From: Cinclus cinclus
Lineage: Eukaryota; Chordata; Aves; Passeriformes; Cinclidae
Reading direction: 5' to 3'
Assembly (NCBI RefSeq): GCF_963662255.1
Contig: NC_085049.1
Span: 53,863,158 to 53,927,157, forward strand
Length of the DNA: 64,000 nt
In this document: positions 11,550 to 24,479 of the stretch, piece by piece
Position numbering within the stretch: position 1 is the first letter of the stretch
How the letters are laid out: the number at the start of each line of letters is the position of its first letter
Program-made: the position numbers and the translations under genes
Notes under the pieces: generated by a model
Seen by the model: only the letters and a program-made list of their open reading frames with translations
Databases searched by the model: none
Told to the model about the DNA's origin: nothing

Positions 11550-14490
11550 AACAGGGGTTCTGAACTAGAGGGACAATGTAGCATGTCCGTGCACCCATGT
11601 ACATCCATGTCCGTGTTATTGCTATTGTTGTTGTTGTTTTTATTATTAATTAAGTGCTTGGGAGCTCCAAACAGTGTGCTGATATTGCAGCCTCATAACA
11701 GCACTGAGTCCCCATGAAGAATTCTGTCTCCTAGCCTGTGATAATGCCCTGAGACCCTGACTGCAGAGAGGCTTCATGGACAATTCAAGTGTAAGTGATA
11801 CTCTTCATCGAGGCTTAAGCAAATAAATCAGTTTAGTTTATGTCCAGGGTGAAGGCAGGGATGTCTCCAAGACTTTGGGAAGAAGGCCTTTCAGATTCCA
11901 CTGTTGGCAACAACAAGCCTCACATCCCAATGTGTTAGAGAACACCTCTTTTAAGAAACATTTTTAACACTATAACACAAACAGGAAAAAAACCAATATG
12001 CAGCTTGAAGACTCAGAGCAGTTACAGTTTCCCACTCCTTTCCTACTGATAGGGGAAAGGGCTAGGAAACATCTAGCTATGAACATAAGCAAGCAAAGCA
12101 GCATTTACTCTCTCTTTATCCAAGCTTTCATCCTTATGCCAAGAGTCAACCCACAGCTATGCTGTAGGACTGTGGATGTCCTACTGTTTTATAGGTTTTA
12201 AACTAATCTTTGCCTCAAATATGTACATAAATAAATAAAATCAGCTGTGAGCAGACTGCTGTACAGCCATGATAGTGTTGCTGTGCATATAAGTCTCTTA
12301 ATCTCTGAATGGCTGTGTAGCTGACACTGCCTTCAGGGCAAAGGATTGGACTAGAAGAGGGTCAACAACCTCCCAGTGATGCTCTTCTAGCCTGTAGTTA
12401 TCAGTCCCAAAGCAGGGTTCAGGCAGGACAGAGACCATTTATAGCTGGAAGATACTGCCTCAGAGAGGTAAAAACCTCCTGCTGCAGTGGGATCATTGGC
12501 CTGTGTGAGACAACCACTCACCTGACTCAGGGGATGAAGCAAAGGAGCAGCAGGGAGCCCCTTCACTCTCAGCATGCCATGGCCTCTGGCTCCCAGCCTT
12601 GCCAGTGACAGACCTCTCAGGTAGATGGAGTCTCCAAGTCTGTTTGGGACTCCTTTGACTTCACTGAAGTAACAAAATATGCACTTCCCACACAATAAAA
12701 ATGGGGTCAGAGCAGGCCTATACAGAGGAAATATTTTGTCTGGGAGCCTACAGGTGATTCTGAGAAAGATGAAAAAGTCAACAAAAAAATAATGCTAATT
12801 TGAAAACATCTTTGGTTGCTTCCTATGCGTGAAAGTTCCTCGGCACATTTGCATCCATATGGATAGTAACATAATAATAGTAATATCGATGGGAACAAGA
12901 CAAGAGTCCCCACTGGCATCAGACTTCCACCATACTCTGTATAAGATGGCACTGAGAGGGACACACAGCCTCCACCACAGCCATGTCCTTGGCTTTTCTA
13001 CTGGAACCAGCTGCTACAGATGTGGGACAGCTGTGAGACAGCCAACTGCCTGTGGGGTAGTGTGATGGGGTCAGTCTTATTTCACACCTCTCACTCTCTC
13101 TATTTCCTTAGTTACCTTAGTTTGAACTGTTGCTTACAGGTGAACTGGATGGAGATTTCAGAGATTTTGGGTGGCTGAAAACCATGGTGTCTGGGTATGC
13201 AAGAGACATGGTTTACATTCCAAGAACGACTTGTATACCCACACAGGAGAAATGAGAATCACTCCAGTTTTGCTCATGGTACCTTTTTGTAGTCCAGGTG
13301 CTTCAGGAGGAAAGACTGTGATCTTCAGTGATGGCTCAGTATTCCTGGATGGCCAGAGGTCAGCTGCTGGGATTCAAGTCTTAAGGAAGTTAGAGACTTT
13401 TACAGGTGTCTTCAAGATGCAAACTAACGTGTTTCGGAATCTGAGAATGACTGAAGTCATACTTCTCCTTTGATAAATGTAAAATATTGTATCCTCAAGG
13501 ATGTGGACAAGTGTGTGATTTTACATGTCAGTGAGACAAGAAAATTCAATTTCATCACAAGCTGAAAAATCTGCCCCGGAATCACTTTGAGCACTGGCAT
13601 ATATATCAATGAGTAGTTGCCGAACTAAGACACAGTGACTACCTCAGCTAGTAGATCATTTATTCAAAATAGGTGTAACAGAAAATCGTGTGGGCCATTG
13701 GCTAACATGGCTGACAATTGCAAACACCATTTTTATGGGTTGTTTTTAAAGTGAAAATTGTATAATTTGAGACAGGCAAGCAGTGATGACCACAGCTATT
13801 CCTAGGTAAGCCTGTCCACAGAAGAACACCTTGCCCAGAGTTGTTGTATCCCTCTGTTCACTCGGGAACCATCATTCTTGCCCAGCTTACAGAATCACAT
13901 TTAGGATGCATGTCAGCCAGTTGCAAAGGCAGGAGCTAGAAGTTAACCCTTTTAAATAAATAGAAAGTTTTGAGTGATCTGTCCCTCTATAGAGAATCCC
14001 TTTCTCCATGCCTCTTTTAAAGTTATTTGAGCACCTTCATGTGCTAAAGATAGGTTAAATTGGGTCATAGGGCTAAAATAGCTAAGAACTTTGGAGACAC
14101 TTGGAAAAGGAACATGAATGCCTCTTTCCTACACTGACTCCATTCATCCAGAAGGACAACAATGAATGTTCCAGAAATAAAAATCTTGGCCTTCTGAAAT
14201 ATTTTGCTCTATAGTTGCTAACTAAATGCAGAGCAAGGCAGAAATCCCTATTATGTCTTGTGTACTCATTGGTTTTTGAAAGAACTATGGGACAGACTTT
14301 CCACAGAGCAAGGTGGTAGGTTTTGATGTATTTGCTCTAAGACAAGTAGTGTAATCCAGAGATTAATAGAATAAATATCAAGGGCTAAAACATAGTCTTT
14401 TTCAAAGCTAAGAACAGTTGTGATATGGGAGCTGGACCAGAAATCTGAGCTTCAGATTACCTAGCTAAGGGATCAGAAACACATAAAGGG
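11550..14490. other. No gene seen
   Basis: Contains short TTG/ATT runs near 11.61-11.65 kb and ordinary AT-rich sequence. No supported exon, RNA gene or transposable element was seen. Confidence 0.6.
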
Positions 14491-14499
14491 TTAATATCT

Positions 14500-14700
14500 G
14501 CTCTTCCAGATGTGAACTTCATTAATTTAATCTGAAACATCTTGAGAGATAATAATACACGAATTTTCAATTACAACAATTATTTAAACAGCCCTAATTT
14601 TGCACTTCATGAAACCATTTACATTCACTGTAATGTCAAGCTCTGCAGGGGAATATGTTAACAGGAAATCTAGCATCTCCTAATTATGTTACTTCTATGA
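14500..14700. promoter_or_regulatory. CNE-like block
   Basis: A compact stretch with ATTAATTTAATC, CCTAATTTTGCA and CCTAATTATG cores and a retained CpG (acacgaattttcaattac near 14560). There is no repeat structure and no open frame. It is a candidate regulatory element by texture only. Confidence 0.35.
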
Positions 14701-15699
14701 AACAGAAACAAAACTGAATTCTGAAGGCTGAGCTGCAAGCAGGAACTACTCCATGGCAGATGGGAATGCAGAAGCACCAGGGCAGATAGATGGGTATACT
14801 ACATTTATTTCACTTCTCTGTGGAGACACTGGCACACACATCTGGGAAAAGATGTATTATCATAAAACCCATATATAATTTTGGAGTAAGAACGCATTCT
14901 CATTGACTGAGTAGCTTCCGTAGTTATAGGTCATAAAAGAGAGCTACCATGCAGTATATGCTTTAATCTTTCTAAAAGCCTGACATATCTCATCAGAGAA
15001 TCACAACCCTAAATCATACACAGAATGAGTTGCATCTATGCAACATTTTCAGATTCTTGCTCAGATCAAGAAAGGCAACTTTGACTTTGGCCATCTACTG
15101 GGTAGAGAGAGCAGCAAACAGTGGACAGCATTTCCCTGTCAGTCAGTCCCATTTCACTCCTGGGGCTTTGCTTCAGTTCTGAAGGCCTCCATGGTGTTCC
15201 CATCACAGGCAGCTGTCTCAGGCTCTGGGATGCTCAGATCTTGGGGCCACCATGGCAGCAAGAAAAAAGACATACATTTTTCTCACCATACAGCTGAGAA
15301 AAAGTCACAGGGCAGGATGTCATGTTAATGTACTGAAGCTTTAAAGGACATGTCAGGAAACACAATGTGAACTTGCAAATGGGAAAAGTTCAGATTATAA
15401 CTCCAGACATGGTACTGACACTGAACCAGTGTGTTGCCCTCCACGGCCCTGGGAATGCACCCACTGATATCATGGATATGTGGGGAGGCAGCTCAGAGAC
15501 GTTCATGGTCCACTGAAATTCACAATGAGTTGGGTGCCACATTGCTTCAGCTGTCTTTGTAAATCTTGGCCTTACTTACATTTTCTGCTTATCTGATAAG
15601 GTTTTCCTATAAGTGGCAATGACTAGTGCTTTTTTAGCAGTAACAATCTGCAAGTAATGTGATAGAAGCAAAGACACCAATTTGTGCTGGAGCTCTTTG

Positions 15700-15990
15700 T
15701 ACAACATCACACAAAGACTATTTCTATCAATCGACACTTGCTGTAAAAAGCTTTTCTCTCACATCATTACACTTGATCACCAAAATACACAGGCAACTTT
15801 TTGGAGATGGAGAAGCTTTGTTCCCTCTTTGAACGCGACTGAACCACCGACTGTCTGTAGCTGACCAAATGATGGCAGAAATGCGAGCGTAAGAAGACGT
15901 AATTACTGAAATAAATCCGCAGGTGTGTGCATCCATCACACAGGCTTACCTCAACCGTTTGGCAGTGTGACTTGCTGGTGTCATGTCTAT
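15700..15990. promoter_or_regulatory. CNE-like block with retained CpGs
   Basis: Several CpGs survive (tcaatcgacac, gaacgcgactg, ccaccgactg, gcgagcgtaagaagacg) in AT-rich DNA, together with cacttgatcacc and gacgtaattactg motifs. CpG retention far from any island suggests purifying selection or low germline methylation. Two modest open frames cross it on opposite strands, neither resembling a protein I know. Confidence 0.4.
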
Positions 15991-15999
15991 GCTGTACAG

Positions 16000-17390
16000 G
16001 TATATTAGTGACCCCCTTCGCACCCTACATCCCCCTTTATAATTGGTCATTTGTGGTGGACAACACAAGAAGTATGGTGGTTCTTGTAAGGGCTCTGGCA
16101 GACACAAAGACATCAAAATCTGTAGTAAAATAATGAAGCAATCTTTTGTGCAACAAGATTCAAAGTGTAGCAAAAGCTCATCCATCTAATAAATGACCCC
16201 CACCCACCTGCAGGTGGAAAGGATCAGCAGTGCAGGAGACAAGGGCTGGGAGAAGGTGATGGGGAGGGATCTTTTTGTTTTTGAATTGTGATTGTTTGGG
16301 TTTCTGATCCAAGGTAAATGACAAGAAATTAAAAAACACCCCCAACACACATATTTCAACTAAAGCAAGTGCTTGGGATTATTTTTTTCCCCCTCTGTGT
16401 CTGTTTGAAGGTATTCTCTGAAGTTGACAAGCACGTGTTTTGGAGACCATTGAAAAGTTTCTGCCATAAATAGAGGAGGCAGCTTGGCTTAAGTGTTGCT
16501 AGGGAATACCTGGCAACAGGCAACAATAGTCCTTTTAGAGAGCCCAGGGCAAACAGTGACCGTGGTAATGGGGTGGGCTTAGGGGAGGCTCCTTGCCCAA
16601 AGCCCCTCCACTCACACTGCGCCTCCAGCCCTGGGCTGTGTTCCGGAAATTCCCTGCACAAAGCCCCCCATTCAATGGGAGGTGGGCCCGTGCGTGTGCT
16701 TTTCTGGCAGGGAGGGGGGCTGCAGAGGGAGGGGGCCTGCTTGCCAAAAAAAAAAAAAAATCAAACTTTTTTTTTTTCCACCAAGGCGAAGAGAAGCACA
16801 GAAAGTGCTAAGTTTGTAAAAGAAGCTGAAAAGGTTCAGAAAGGAGCATAATGGGGCCAGGGAATGCCCCATGAATTTTGAACAGAGAGCAGAAAAGAGA
16901 CCCTAAAAAGCAATTAGTGATGCTGCTTGTCGCTGAAGAGGGAGCTTGAAGGAGGTGGGAAGGCGCAAAAGGAAGAGGGCAACTCCAATCACTTAGTAAA
17001 GTACGAGGGAAAGGGGTTGCAGGCACAGGGAGAGAGAGACTGGCGCCTTCGGGAATTTTTATAGTAAAAAGAGATGGAGGCACATGGCAAGAGCAGCATC
17101 CAAGGAGTGTCTAGAGCCGACGGCACATGCCAAGATGCCTTTTGGCTTTGCCTCGCCTGCCCAGTTCTGCAAAACCACGGATCGGCAGGACCAGGCTGCT
17201 GTCTCTCTGTTATCCCGATGTGTCACACAGGCTCTGCCTCGAATCCTCACCCATCCTTGAGACGAGGATTCCCCAGCCAAGGGTCTCTGCCTGACAGATG
17301 AAGGCGATGGGGACATTTCTAAAAGACCTTCAGCCTCTTTTCCTCTGCTTTCCTCACCTCATTCCAATTTCCAGAGCCATGCACAGACAC
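16000..17390. other. No gene seen; C/G-rich patch with poly-A and poly-T runs
   Basis: The subregion 16560-16735 is rich in C runs on one side and G runs on the other, then passes into an A run (16746-16760) followed by a T run (about 16768-16779). A short palindrome (cccattcaatggg) sits near 16668-16680. No supported exon was found; open frames on both strands follow the biased composition. Confidence 0.5.
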
Positions 17391-17394
17391 CTAT

Positions 17395-17805
17395 TTAGCC
17401 ATACATTCCCTGCACAAAATAAAAGTAAGGCTGTCTGCTCATTAGCTGGGAGTTGTTAGGGAGAAAAAAAAAGAAGGAAAAAAGGGCTGTCTGAACAGAG
17501 CTGAATAGCTATAACCTTAATGGGTTGTCAGAAGTCTGCAGGCAGCAGGGTGAGGGGAGCCAATCCCCCTCTATTCTTTTGTCCTAGACATTGTTTAGGA
17601 TCAGTTGTAGCTCATTAGGTCGGGACAGTAATATTCCTAACGATCCTGTGGGGCTGAGGCTTCAGAATGTGTCTTCAGCTGTTTTCCTGATGTCAATCTG
17701 ATTCATGGAGAGGCATTTATCTTGACAGAGATCTTTGGTGGAAACCGTTATTTACCTTTCGTAGCCTGATTACTACTAACCTTTGACAAAAGTTGCAGCT
17801 GGAAG
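17395..17805. promoter_or_regulatory. CNE-like block
   Basis: Unique sequence with evenly scattered transcription-factor-like cores (ctcattagctggg, agctcattaggtcggg, tgattactactaacctttgac) and isolated CpGs (cctaacgatcc, aaccgttatttacctttcg). There is no repeat character and all frames are interrupted. The length of about 400 bp suits a vertebrate long-range enhancer. Confidence 0.45.
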
Positions 17806-17809
17806 GGGA

Positions 17810-19905
17810 AAAGGGGGAAACTAAGAGAGTCCTGTTGGCATAAACTGAGGTGTGTTATAGTGAAAGGCAATCTGGAAAAGCCAACTAGACAGGGCCTTGG
17901 CCTACAATTTGACCCTACAGTTTGTCTCCTTGTATTTCAGATTCCATTGGTAAAGTAAGGATAATCACCCATTTTGTGTTCTGGTGGTGTTGGAGAAGAA
18001 TACACTGGAGTGTGGGGTTTCTAGGCAATAGGCCAGATAAGTAGCTAAATTAATACCTTTCCTGCATTCAGGGATCCTAGAAGGCTTGGGATTTTGTTGT
18101 TGTTGTTGTTCTTTCTTTTTTCTCTGGTTTCTGAAAAAAACAAAACCCAACCAAATTAAATTATAAATCATAATGGGTTTTTCAGCAGGGTATGATTTTC
18201 CTTACATCCTATACTTGTTTTCAGCCTAGAAACATGAATTTGCTAAGGAAGGGAGCAAAGTTAAACTCACACCTTGCCTTAGGCATTTCTGCAGGCACGG
18301 GGTTGAGCAGATGCTGTTCACTGACACAGGCCAAATCACCCTCATTGGTCATTTGTGCTGCCCAACAGTGTCACAATTCCAAGATGACGTATTATTAAAG
18401 TGATGAAATTAAAGAATAATTGATCACATGGCAGATTTCTTTGTCATTAAGAAACACATTATATATCCATTTGCCAGTCCTGTCAAAAACAGAGAGCAAA
18501 GTACATTGCCATTCTGTACCCTCTCCAAGACTTTCCTTCTTGTATTTAAGGCCTGGGGTTTTTCTAAGGAAACTCTCAAAGCTCCGTGCAGCTGCCCTAC
18601 ATCCCTATTAAAAAACAGCCAAACTAACAAGTAATGATGAAATGATTTCCTTATTTATTTTGTGTTAGAAAACAGAGTGGACAATGAACTGCTTTCTGAA
18701 ACAAAGGGGCAAGAACTACTCGTCCCTTTCACTCCAGTAAGAGGAGGGTAAGTACGCAAAGGTCAGCATACAGACACTGAAAGGTTCAAACCAAGAGCAT
18801 GAGGCAATGGAAACATCCCCAGATCCTCAGTGAGTGCAAAGCAGCTGCCTCTGTGATGCTCCAGAGCTGGCCAGAGCTGGAGCAGCTGCTGTGGGCATCC
18901 TGTGAACCAAAATAGCCCTCAGTGACTCTGTCATATTCCCTGTGCTACGATTCTGGGAAAGGATTTGGTATCCCATAGGACACCATCAAAACACATGGAG
19001 ACACACAGAAAAAGGCTTTGGGCTTCTCCACTGAGGCTTAGCTGCAATTGCATTTGGGTAACTCTGCTACCTGGGGCGAGTTGCAAAGGAACATTATGAA
19101 TCATGAAGTCTGCACAATGAACCATCCCACCACCCCAAGTAGGGATGGAATTTCAGACCCACATTTGCATATTCTAACAGTGGGGAACATTATTCTGCTG
19201 CTAGTGAAAAGCCTGCTGGGTCTAAATGTTTTTCTTCACAGGTTACCTACTTTAAGAGAGCATGAGCATCAGGAGGTACCTGCCACCAGCAGAACATGAC
19301 AGAATGAGCAGGTCATGCCTCTTGAATAGATCAGAATAGTTTTCTAGCTAATGAGCAGCAAAAGAAATGCTGCTCAGAAATGAAGCAGTGGAACATATCA
19401 TCTGCAAGACAGCTTTTGCCCAACAATTCTACTGGTTTCTCTGGAACCCCAGAAATATTAAATATCAATTCCCGTATCTGGGCTGCAACTGGCAGAGGTT
19501 TCTGTGCCCATAATTGCATGAATGAATCAAGCTTGACAGAATGTAGCAAAAAGGGTGTTTTTCTTCAGCAAGTTTTAAAATAACCAGCAGCTATACTATT
19601 ATACAACAGAAATACTTCCGTAACTAATGGGACACATCCTGCTCTCTATCAGAAACAAGCAGAGAAGAAAATAATCAGCAGAATCACTCCAAGGTTTCTG
19701 AAATATTTCAATCTATTTTAAAAGTGTCTGTGTGGTATTTCTAACAGGGAAAGTAAAGGGATATGGAGACAATACTAACTCTTACAGTTCCCCTGGCCCA
19801 TATTGATTTATCTATCTTGTGAAAGGTTTGAAAACTGCAGGCCTGTAAGGAAATTGTGAGAGTTGCACTGAGATCCTGACTGTGTGTAATTATATCAAAA
19901 TGATA
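17810..19905. other. No gene seen
   Basis: Includes a short (GTT)n tract near 18095-18110 followed by a T/C-rich run. Nothing else is supportable. Confidence 0.6.
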
Positions 19906-19910
19906 CGATT

Positions 19911-20094
19911 TGGTGAGGCACTGGACCGCGTTTCCTAAAGAAGTTACGGATGCTCCATCCCTGGCAGCGTCCAAGGCCAGGATGGATGGACTCTAGTGGG
20001 AGGTATCCCTGCCCATGGCAGGGGGTTTGGAGCTAAATGATCTTTCAGGTCCCTTCCGACCCAAGCCATTGCGTGATTCCACGATGCCCCTGAC
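19911..20094 (+). mobile_element. CR1 LINE retrotransposon, 5'-truncated 3' end
   Basis: The stretch follows the 3' end of avian CR1 elements in order: an 'aagaagtt.cggatgctcc' segment, 'catccctggcag', 'ccaaggccagg.tggatgg', 'ctagtgggagg', 'ccctgcccatggcaggggg', 'gatctttcaggtcccttcc', 'gaccca.gccatt' and a degenerate octamer tail of ATTCTATG type (gtgattccacgatg). A few bases normally present between the 'gatgg' and 'ctagtggg' blocks are missing. Only about 180 bp remain, with no coding capacity. CR1 is the dominant LINE of birds, so this is the best indicator of the organism. The left edge is uncertain by about 20 bp. Confidence 0.9.
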
Positions 20095-20350
20095 ACATAA
20101 CCAGCCGCAGGACCCGTCTGCACACGCCCGCAGCCCCCGTGGCACACACGCGGGCAGGACACTCCCGGGCACCCCGCGCCGCCGCCGGCAGCACCACGGA
20201 CAGCGCCCGCCGAGCCCGCCCGGCCCGGCCCGGCCCGCTCGCCGCAGGGCCCGCAGCCGGGCTTGGGAAGCGCGGAAATCCCTCGGGGAGCGACGGGCAA
20301 AACCACGCTGGAAACGCTTTCAGATCCCGCAAAATGCGAGGGCCAAAATC
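20095..20350. promoter_or_regulatory. Short GC-rich CpG patch abutting the CR1 tail
   Basis: About 250 bp of very GC-rich, CpG-dense DNA (gccgccgccgg, repeated ggcccggcc units near 20220-20240) starts immediately after the CR1 tail, with AT-rich sequence on both sides of the combined unit. It could be a small CpG island or alternative promoter, or a GC-rich unique segment into whose edge the CR1 inserted. The 263-codon minus-strand frame running through CR1 and this patch is an artefact of composition. Confidence 0.5.
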
Positions 20351-20354
20351 CCTG

Positions 20355-23300
20355 CCGAGTGCCTTTGGTTTCAAAGGGAATTTTTAGAATCACTTGGTTT
20401 AAACGCAGAGGAAATACGCCTACATGGAAAACATTCCTGTGGCTGAGCACGTCAAGCAAAGCAGCATTTCCGTACTGCTCCTCAGGACAGCAAAAGCACA
20501 GGCATTTTTCCTGAGATGACCACGCGTTGTCAGGTACATTTCTAACACCTTGTATACAGCGTGGTGATACGAGCCTTAACAACACTGTACCTCGCGCTCC
20601 AGCATGAACCCACAAAACAGCTTCTCCCTTAGCCAGGGAAGAATTCAGAAGTGATGGCCTGGCTGAGATGATACTACTAGCTTTGAGGTGAATGTGGCTG
20701 TGGTTCTTGCTGAACGTGTAATGGTTAAAGCTCACTTGGTGTTACTGGGACTCAAGAGCTGGAGTTCTCCAGTCTTAGTGCTCACCACTTGGGCACAAAA
20801 GGGGCTGCTTCAGCAGGAGGATTGAGTGGGCTGAACCTGCTGGTGATGTTTATGGAAGCAGATTAATAGATGGACGACATGCAGTCTATGTGTAGAAATT
20901 AACTCTGTGGCTGGCAGACAGGTCTGAGTGACAACAGCACACTGAGAGCCACTGGCTGTAGGCTCTGCTCATACTGCATTGGTCAGATGTCCCGCAAGGT
21001 TCGCAGACCTCAGCTGAAAAGCCTAGTCTAACATCCTCAGCATCAAGTATCAGTCAATATCTTTTTTGATCAAAGTGCACAAACACTCTTTGCTGTATCA
21101 ACACCCCCTTTTATGATACCAGAAGAAACAGATTTTGGGTGCTACACAGCAGTATTCACCCAGACAAGCCCTGAGCTTTGTAAAACTGGGGATGTGGGAC
21201 TAAAGGCACAGTTAAACTGTGATTCTCAGACACCATATGGCCATTCCTCTAGGATTTTTAAAACACATCTAATAGAAAGGGTGTTCTGAGTTTCTGTGAA
21301 TGTGCTGTGCAGAGCGTGGATTTTTTCCAATGGCCATGAGACCCTTCAGAGTGCTCTGTGGTGTTCAGCTATCCATAAACACCTCCAGAATCTCTTCAAT
21401 TAACAATGCTTATGAGAAATAAGGGTGTAGATGTGCCAGATGCAACCCTTTCACAGCTGTAATAGATCTGACAGTTTAAATGGGTACCAGGTGGGAGAAA
21501 GCAAGCTTTGCAGCCACCCTTTTACAGCAAGCAAATTGTCCATTTCCCAAATCAATTTGAAGTGAGGGCAGAGCCCAGCAGAGCACAGTGCCCAGGGAAT
21601 GGGAGAGCATGCTGCCATGCAGACACACTTGCAGCAGGATGAGCAGTTTTATCAGCCTGACACACACATGGGCTTTTCCTCTCAGCCAGGAGTATTCATT
21701 TGGGCTCAGCTCAGCACTCTGTCAACACACACATGGACTTGAACTAGCAAATTCAGAGCCAACAGGGTGTCTTTTCATTGAACTCCCTGACAATGCAGCC
21801 ATGATCTCTCTCACCCTGTCTGAGGTTCAGCCAAGCATGCAGAGTAAAAGACCCTCCACCGTCCCTCCCCTTCATGCTTTCTGGTTGTTTTGTGAGGTAT
21901 GATGTGAGACAGGGAAAGACATTCTTTTAAATTATTACCAATCCTAACTTCTCAGATTTCTTTGCAATCATCCTCCATGACAACCACAGTACCAGATACT
22001 GTGTAAAGTGCTGTAACAAAGTACTGGCTTTATTACTGCATTTTTATTTTCAGCCTTGTGGCTGTCAAACAGCATTTGGGTCTAATTCATGGCATCACCA
22101 CAGAGGCTGAATGCAGGCAATACAGACCTGAGCAGCAAGAGATGCAGCATGTGCTTGAAAAGCCCAAGTTGGCCTCTGCTCAGAGAGGAAGCAAGTTTGC
22201 AGTAGCCCAATCCTTTAAACAGCTTATCTCTTCCTCCCTGCTGCAGCACAGTGAGCAATGGTGCAGTAAGGACTCCAGCCCCTGCCTGCTGATGTATACT
22301 TTGGGCAAGTTAGGATGTTCAGCAGAAACCGAAGAAACTGAAGAGGCAGGTCCCTAATCTGCATTGTCTGAGAGGAGAATTGAACACACATGTTCCAAAG
22401 GCAGAGGACCAGATGCATGAGCATAGTTGGAGGTGAGCATCAATTTACTCTGCTGAGTCGGTGCTTAATGATGCAGATTCTGACTTGTCCCAGAATGAGT
22501 ACAGATCCTATTCAGCCTGGGAAACAGGGCACCTAGTCACAGTTTGAACCTCCTGGCTGGGACTGAACAATCTGAATATTACAGCCTGAAGAGTGGAAAA
22601 AGTCTTCAGTGATGTGAGTCAACCTATTCCTACCTAGATAATCCTCTGGGAATTAAAACATAATCAAAAACCTTCTTCAGGGAGGGTGGGCAGCTGTGAT
22701 TTGTAGAGCCCATTGAAAAGAAGACAGTGAGATGAAGCAGTATGTAGGTCTTAAAAGACAAATTATCATCTCCCAGCCCAAATCATTAGTCAAGAAACTT
22801 TCCACAAAAGGAATAAGCATAGAAAAGCATTTTCAAAATAATTGTGGGGGAAAGGCAAATGTCTAGTAATGTATTAGGAATATTCTTCCCCAAAGTAACA
22901 TGAAGTGACTGCATAAAAGAGGAAATAGAATTTTAGGTAGAGCTGTCTGAAATTAGTCTGACAAGAGGACAAGGTAAAATTGCTTGTTTATATTGTACAA
23001 AAAGGTGGTCGCTGTGATGGTGGCATGTGATGCCTGCTTGCCTTATTCCCACAGGGATTCATGGTGCCTGCACAGAGCCAGGCAAATGTGAGAGTGCCAG
23101 GGCCAGCTCCTCAGAACTCCCACCTGGCCAAGACCCACCACACATCTGCCCAGATATGTGGTCTGCCAGACCTGGAGAATTTTCATGTGGAAACACCCAT
23201 GAAGCAGTGTGGACCCGACCTTATGTCCACTGCAGAATGTTCCAGAGCTTCCCACTGACTCTGAAACATGCCAGCAACTAAAACACAGCATCTCCTCAGT

Positions 23301-24475
23301 GGCTGCTCTGTGTCATGAGACACTGTGTGTTCACACCAGTGAAGAAAAGAAAAATCTTGTCCTTGATTTTAAATAGCCACAAGGATATAGATCACAGCAG
23401 CAGTAGCATCCAGCTAACAGTCTCTCTCAACTAGGAAAAAAGCTGTCTTTGCCCAGGCAGAAATGTCAACTTGTTTTTTCCTTTCAGCTCTTGGATCAAT
23501 AAATCCTTTCAGACTAGGACAATTACCCTCCGAAATAACGAATCCTTGAGGGGAGAAGAGGGACAGACTTCCTTCTCACTGAAGTAACTTCTGCAAAGGT
23601 AGGCCTTTTCTTGTGGGCTCACCATTTATTAAGAAATTTTGTCATTTCCCCTTGATGCTGGGGGCTGAAGCTGAATCCATTTTTTTGTTGTTGTTTAGTT
23701 ATTCCATGCCAGTTTAGAAAAATTTATTTGTCCAAACAACATTATTTGTCCCTTCAATTCACCTGCAGAGATACCTCTTCAGCTGTGACCCATCACTATG
23801 GGGAAAAAATTCCATCTTTAATTCTTGAAAAAATACTCATTCCACTAGCACTGAAAGAGAAATTGAGAACTCATATATTTTAGGGAACTGAAAACCATTC
23901 AAGAAACAAGCAAGAAGTCAATGTTCAGGATTTTTTTTAGGAAGCATATAGAACAGTCTTTAGTGTAATAAATGAACAATGCTAGCTGAAAATTGAGCTT
24001 AAAATTTTTATGAGCTGTTTTCAGGATTGTTACCTAGTTTTGGTATTATCTTTTCTCAGAAATGTAGTCCTTTTCTCTCTGTCTCTCTTTCCTTGTCTTA
24101 AAAAAAATTATAGCTTTTTTAGTAAAGACAATCAGTGAAATTTGAATTCAAAACCATTATGATAGTCAAGGATGTTGTCCACATCCTCCAAAGAGAAATC
24201 GTGTCTTCACTTTGTTGCCTTCATCCCTCCCAAGACTGGCTTTACCACATGAAACCTCTTTTTGAGGTTTCTCTTGTTTCTAAGAAGAAGATCCTTTCTC
24301 CCCCATCCTTTGTAGCACTGGCTCTTTCCTGTGTGAGATCACTTTGAGTAATTAATTTCTAAAAAGCCCGTGCCTGTATTTGCACAGTAAACACACATAC
24401 TGAATCAGAAATCTCCTTTCAGTACATTCTGCTAAGCTTAAAAAAATTCTTCATTTTGGAAACACTAGACAGGAC
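20355..24475. other. No gene seen
   Basis: Ordinary AT-rich sequence. Short open frames on both strands (for example near 21.6-21.9, 22.06-22.36 and 23.0-23.3 kb) lack matching splice sites or recognisable protein features. No repeat family was identified. Confidence 0.55.
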
Positions 24476-24479
24476 ATTG

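Noticed and set aside
19944..20735. 263-codon minus-strand open frame, the longest of its region
   Set aside because: It runs antisense through the CR1 remnant and the GC-rich patch. Its length comes from high GC and repeat content, and it has no recognisable protein features.
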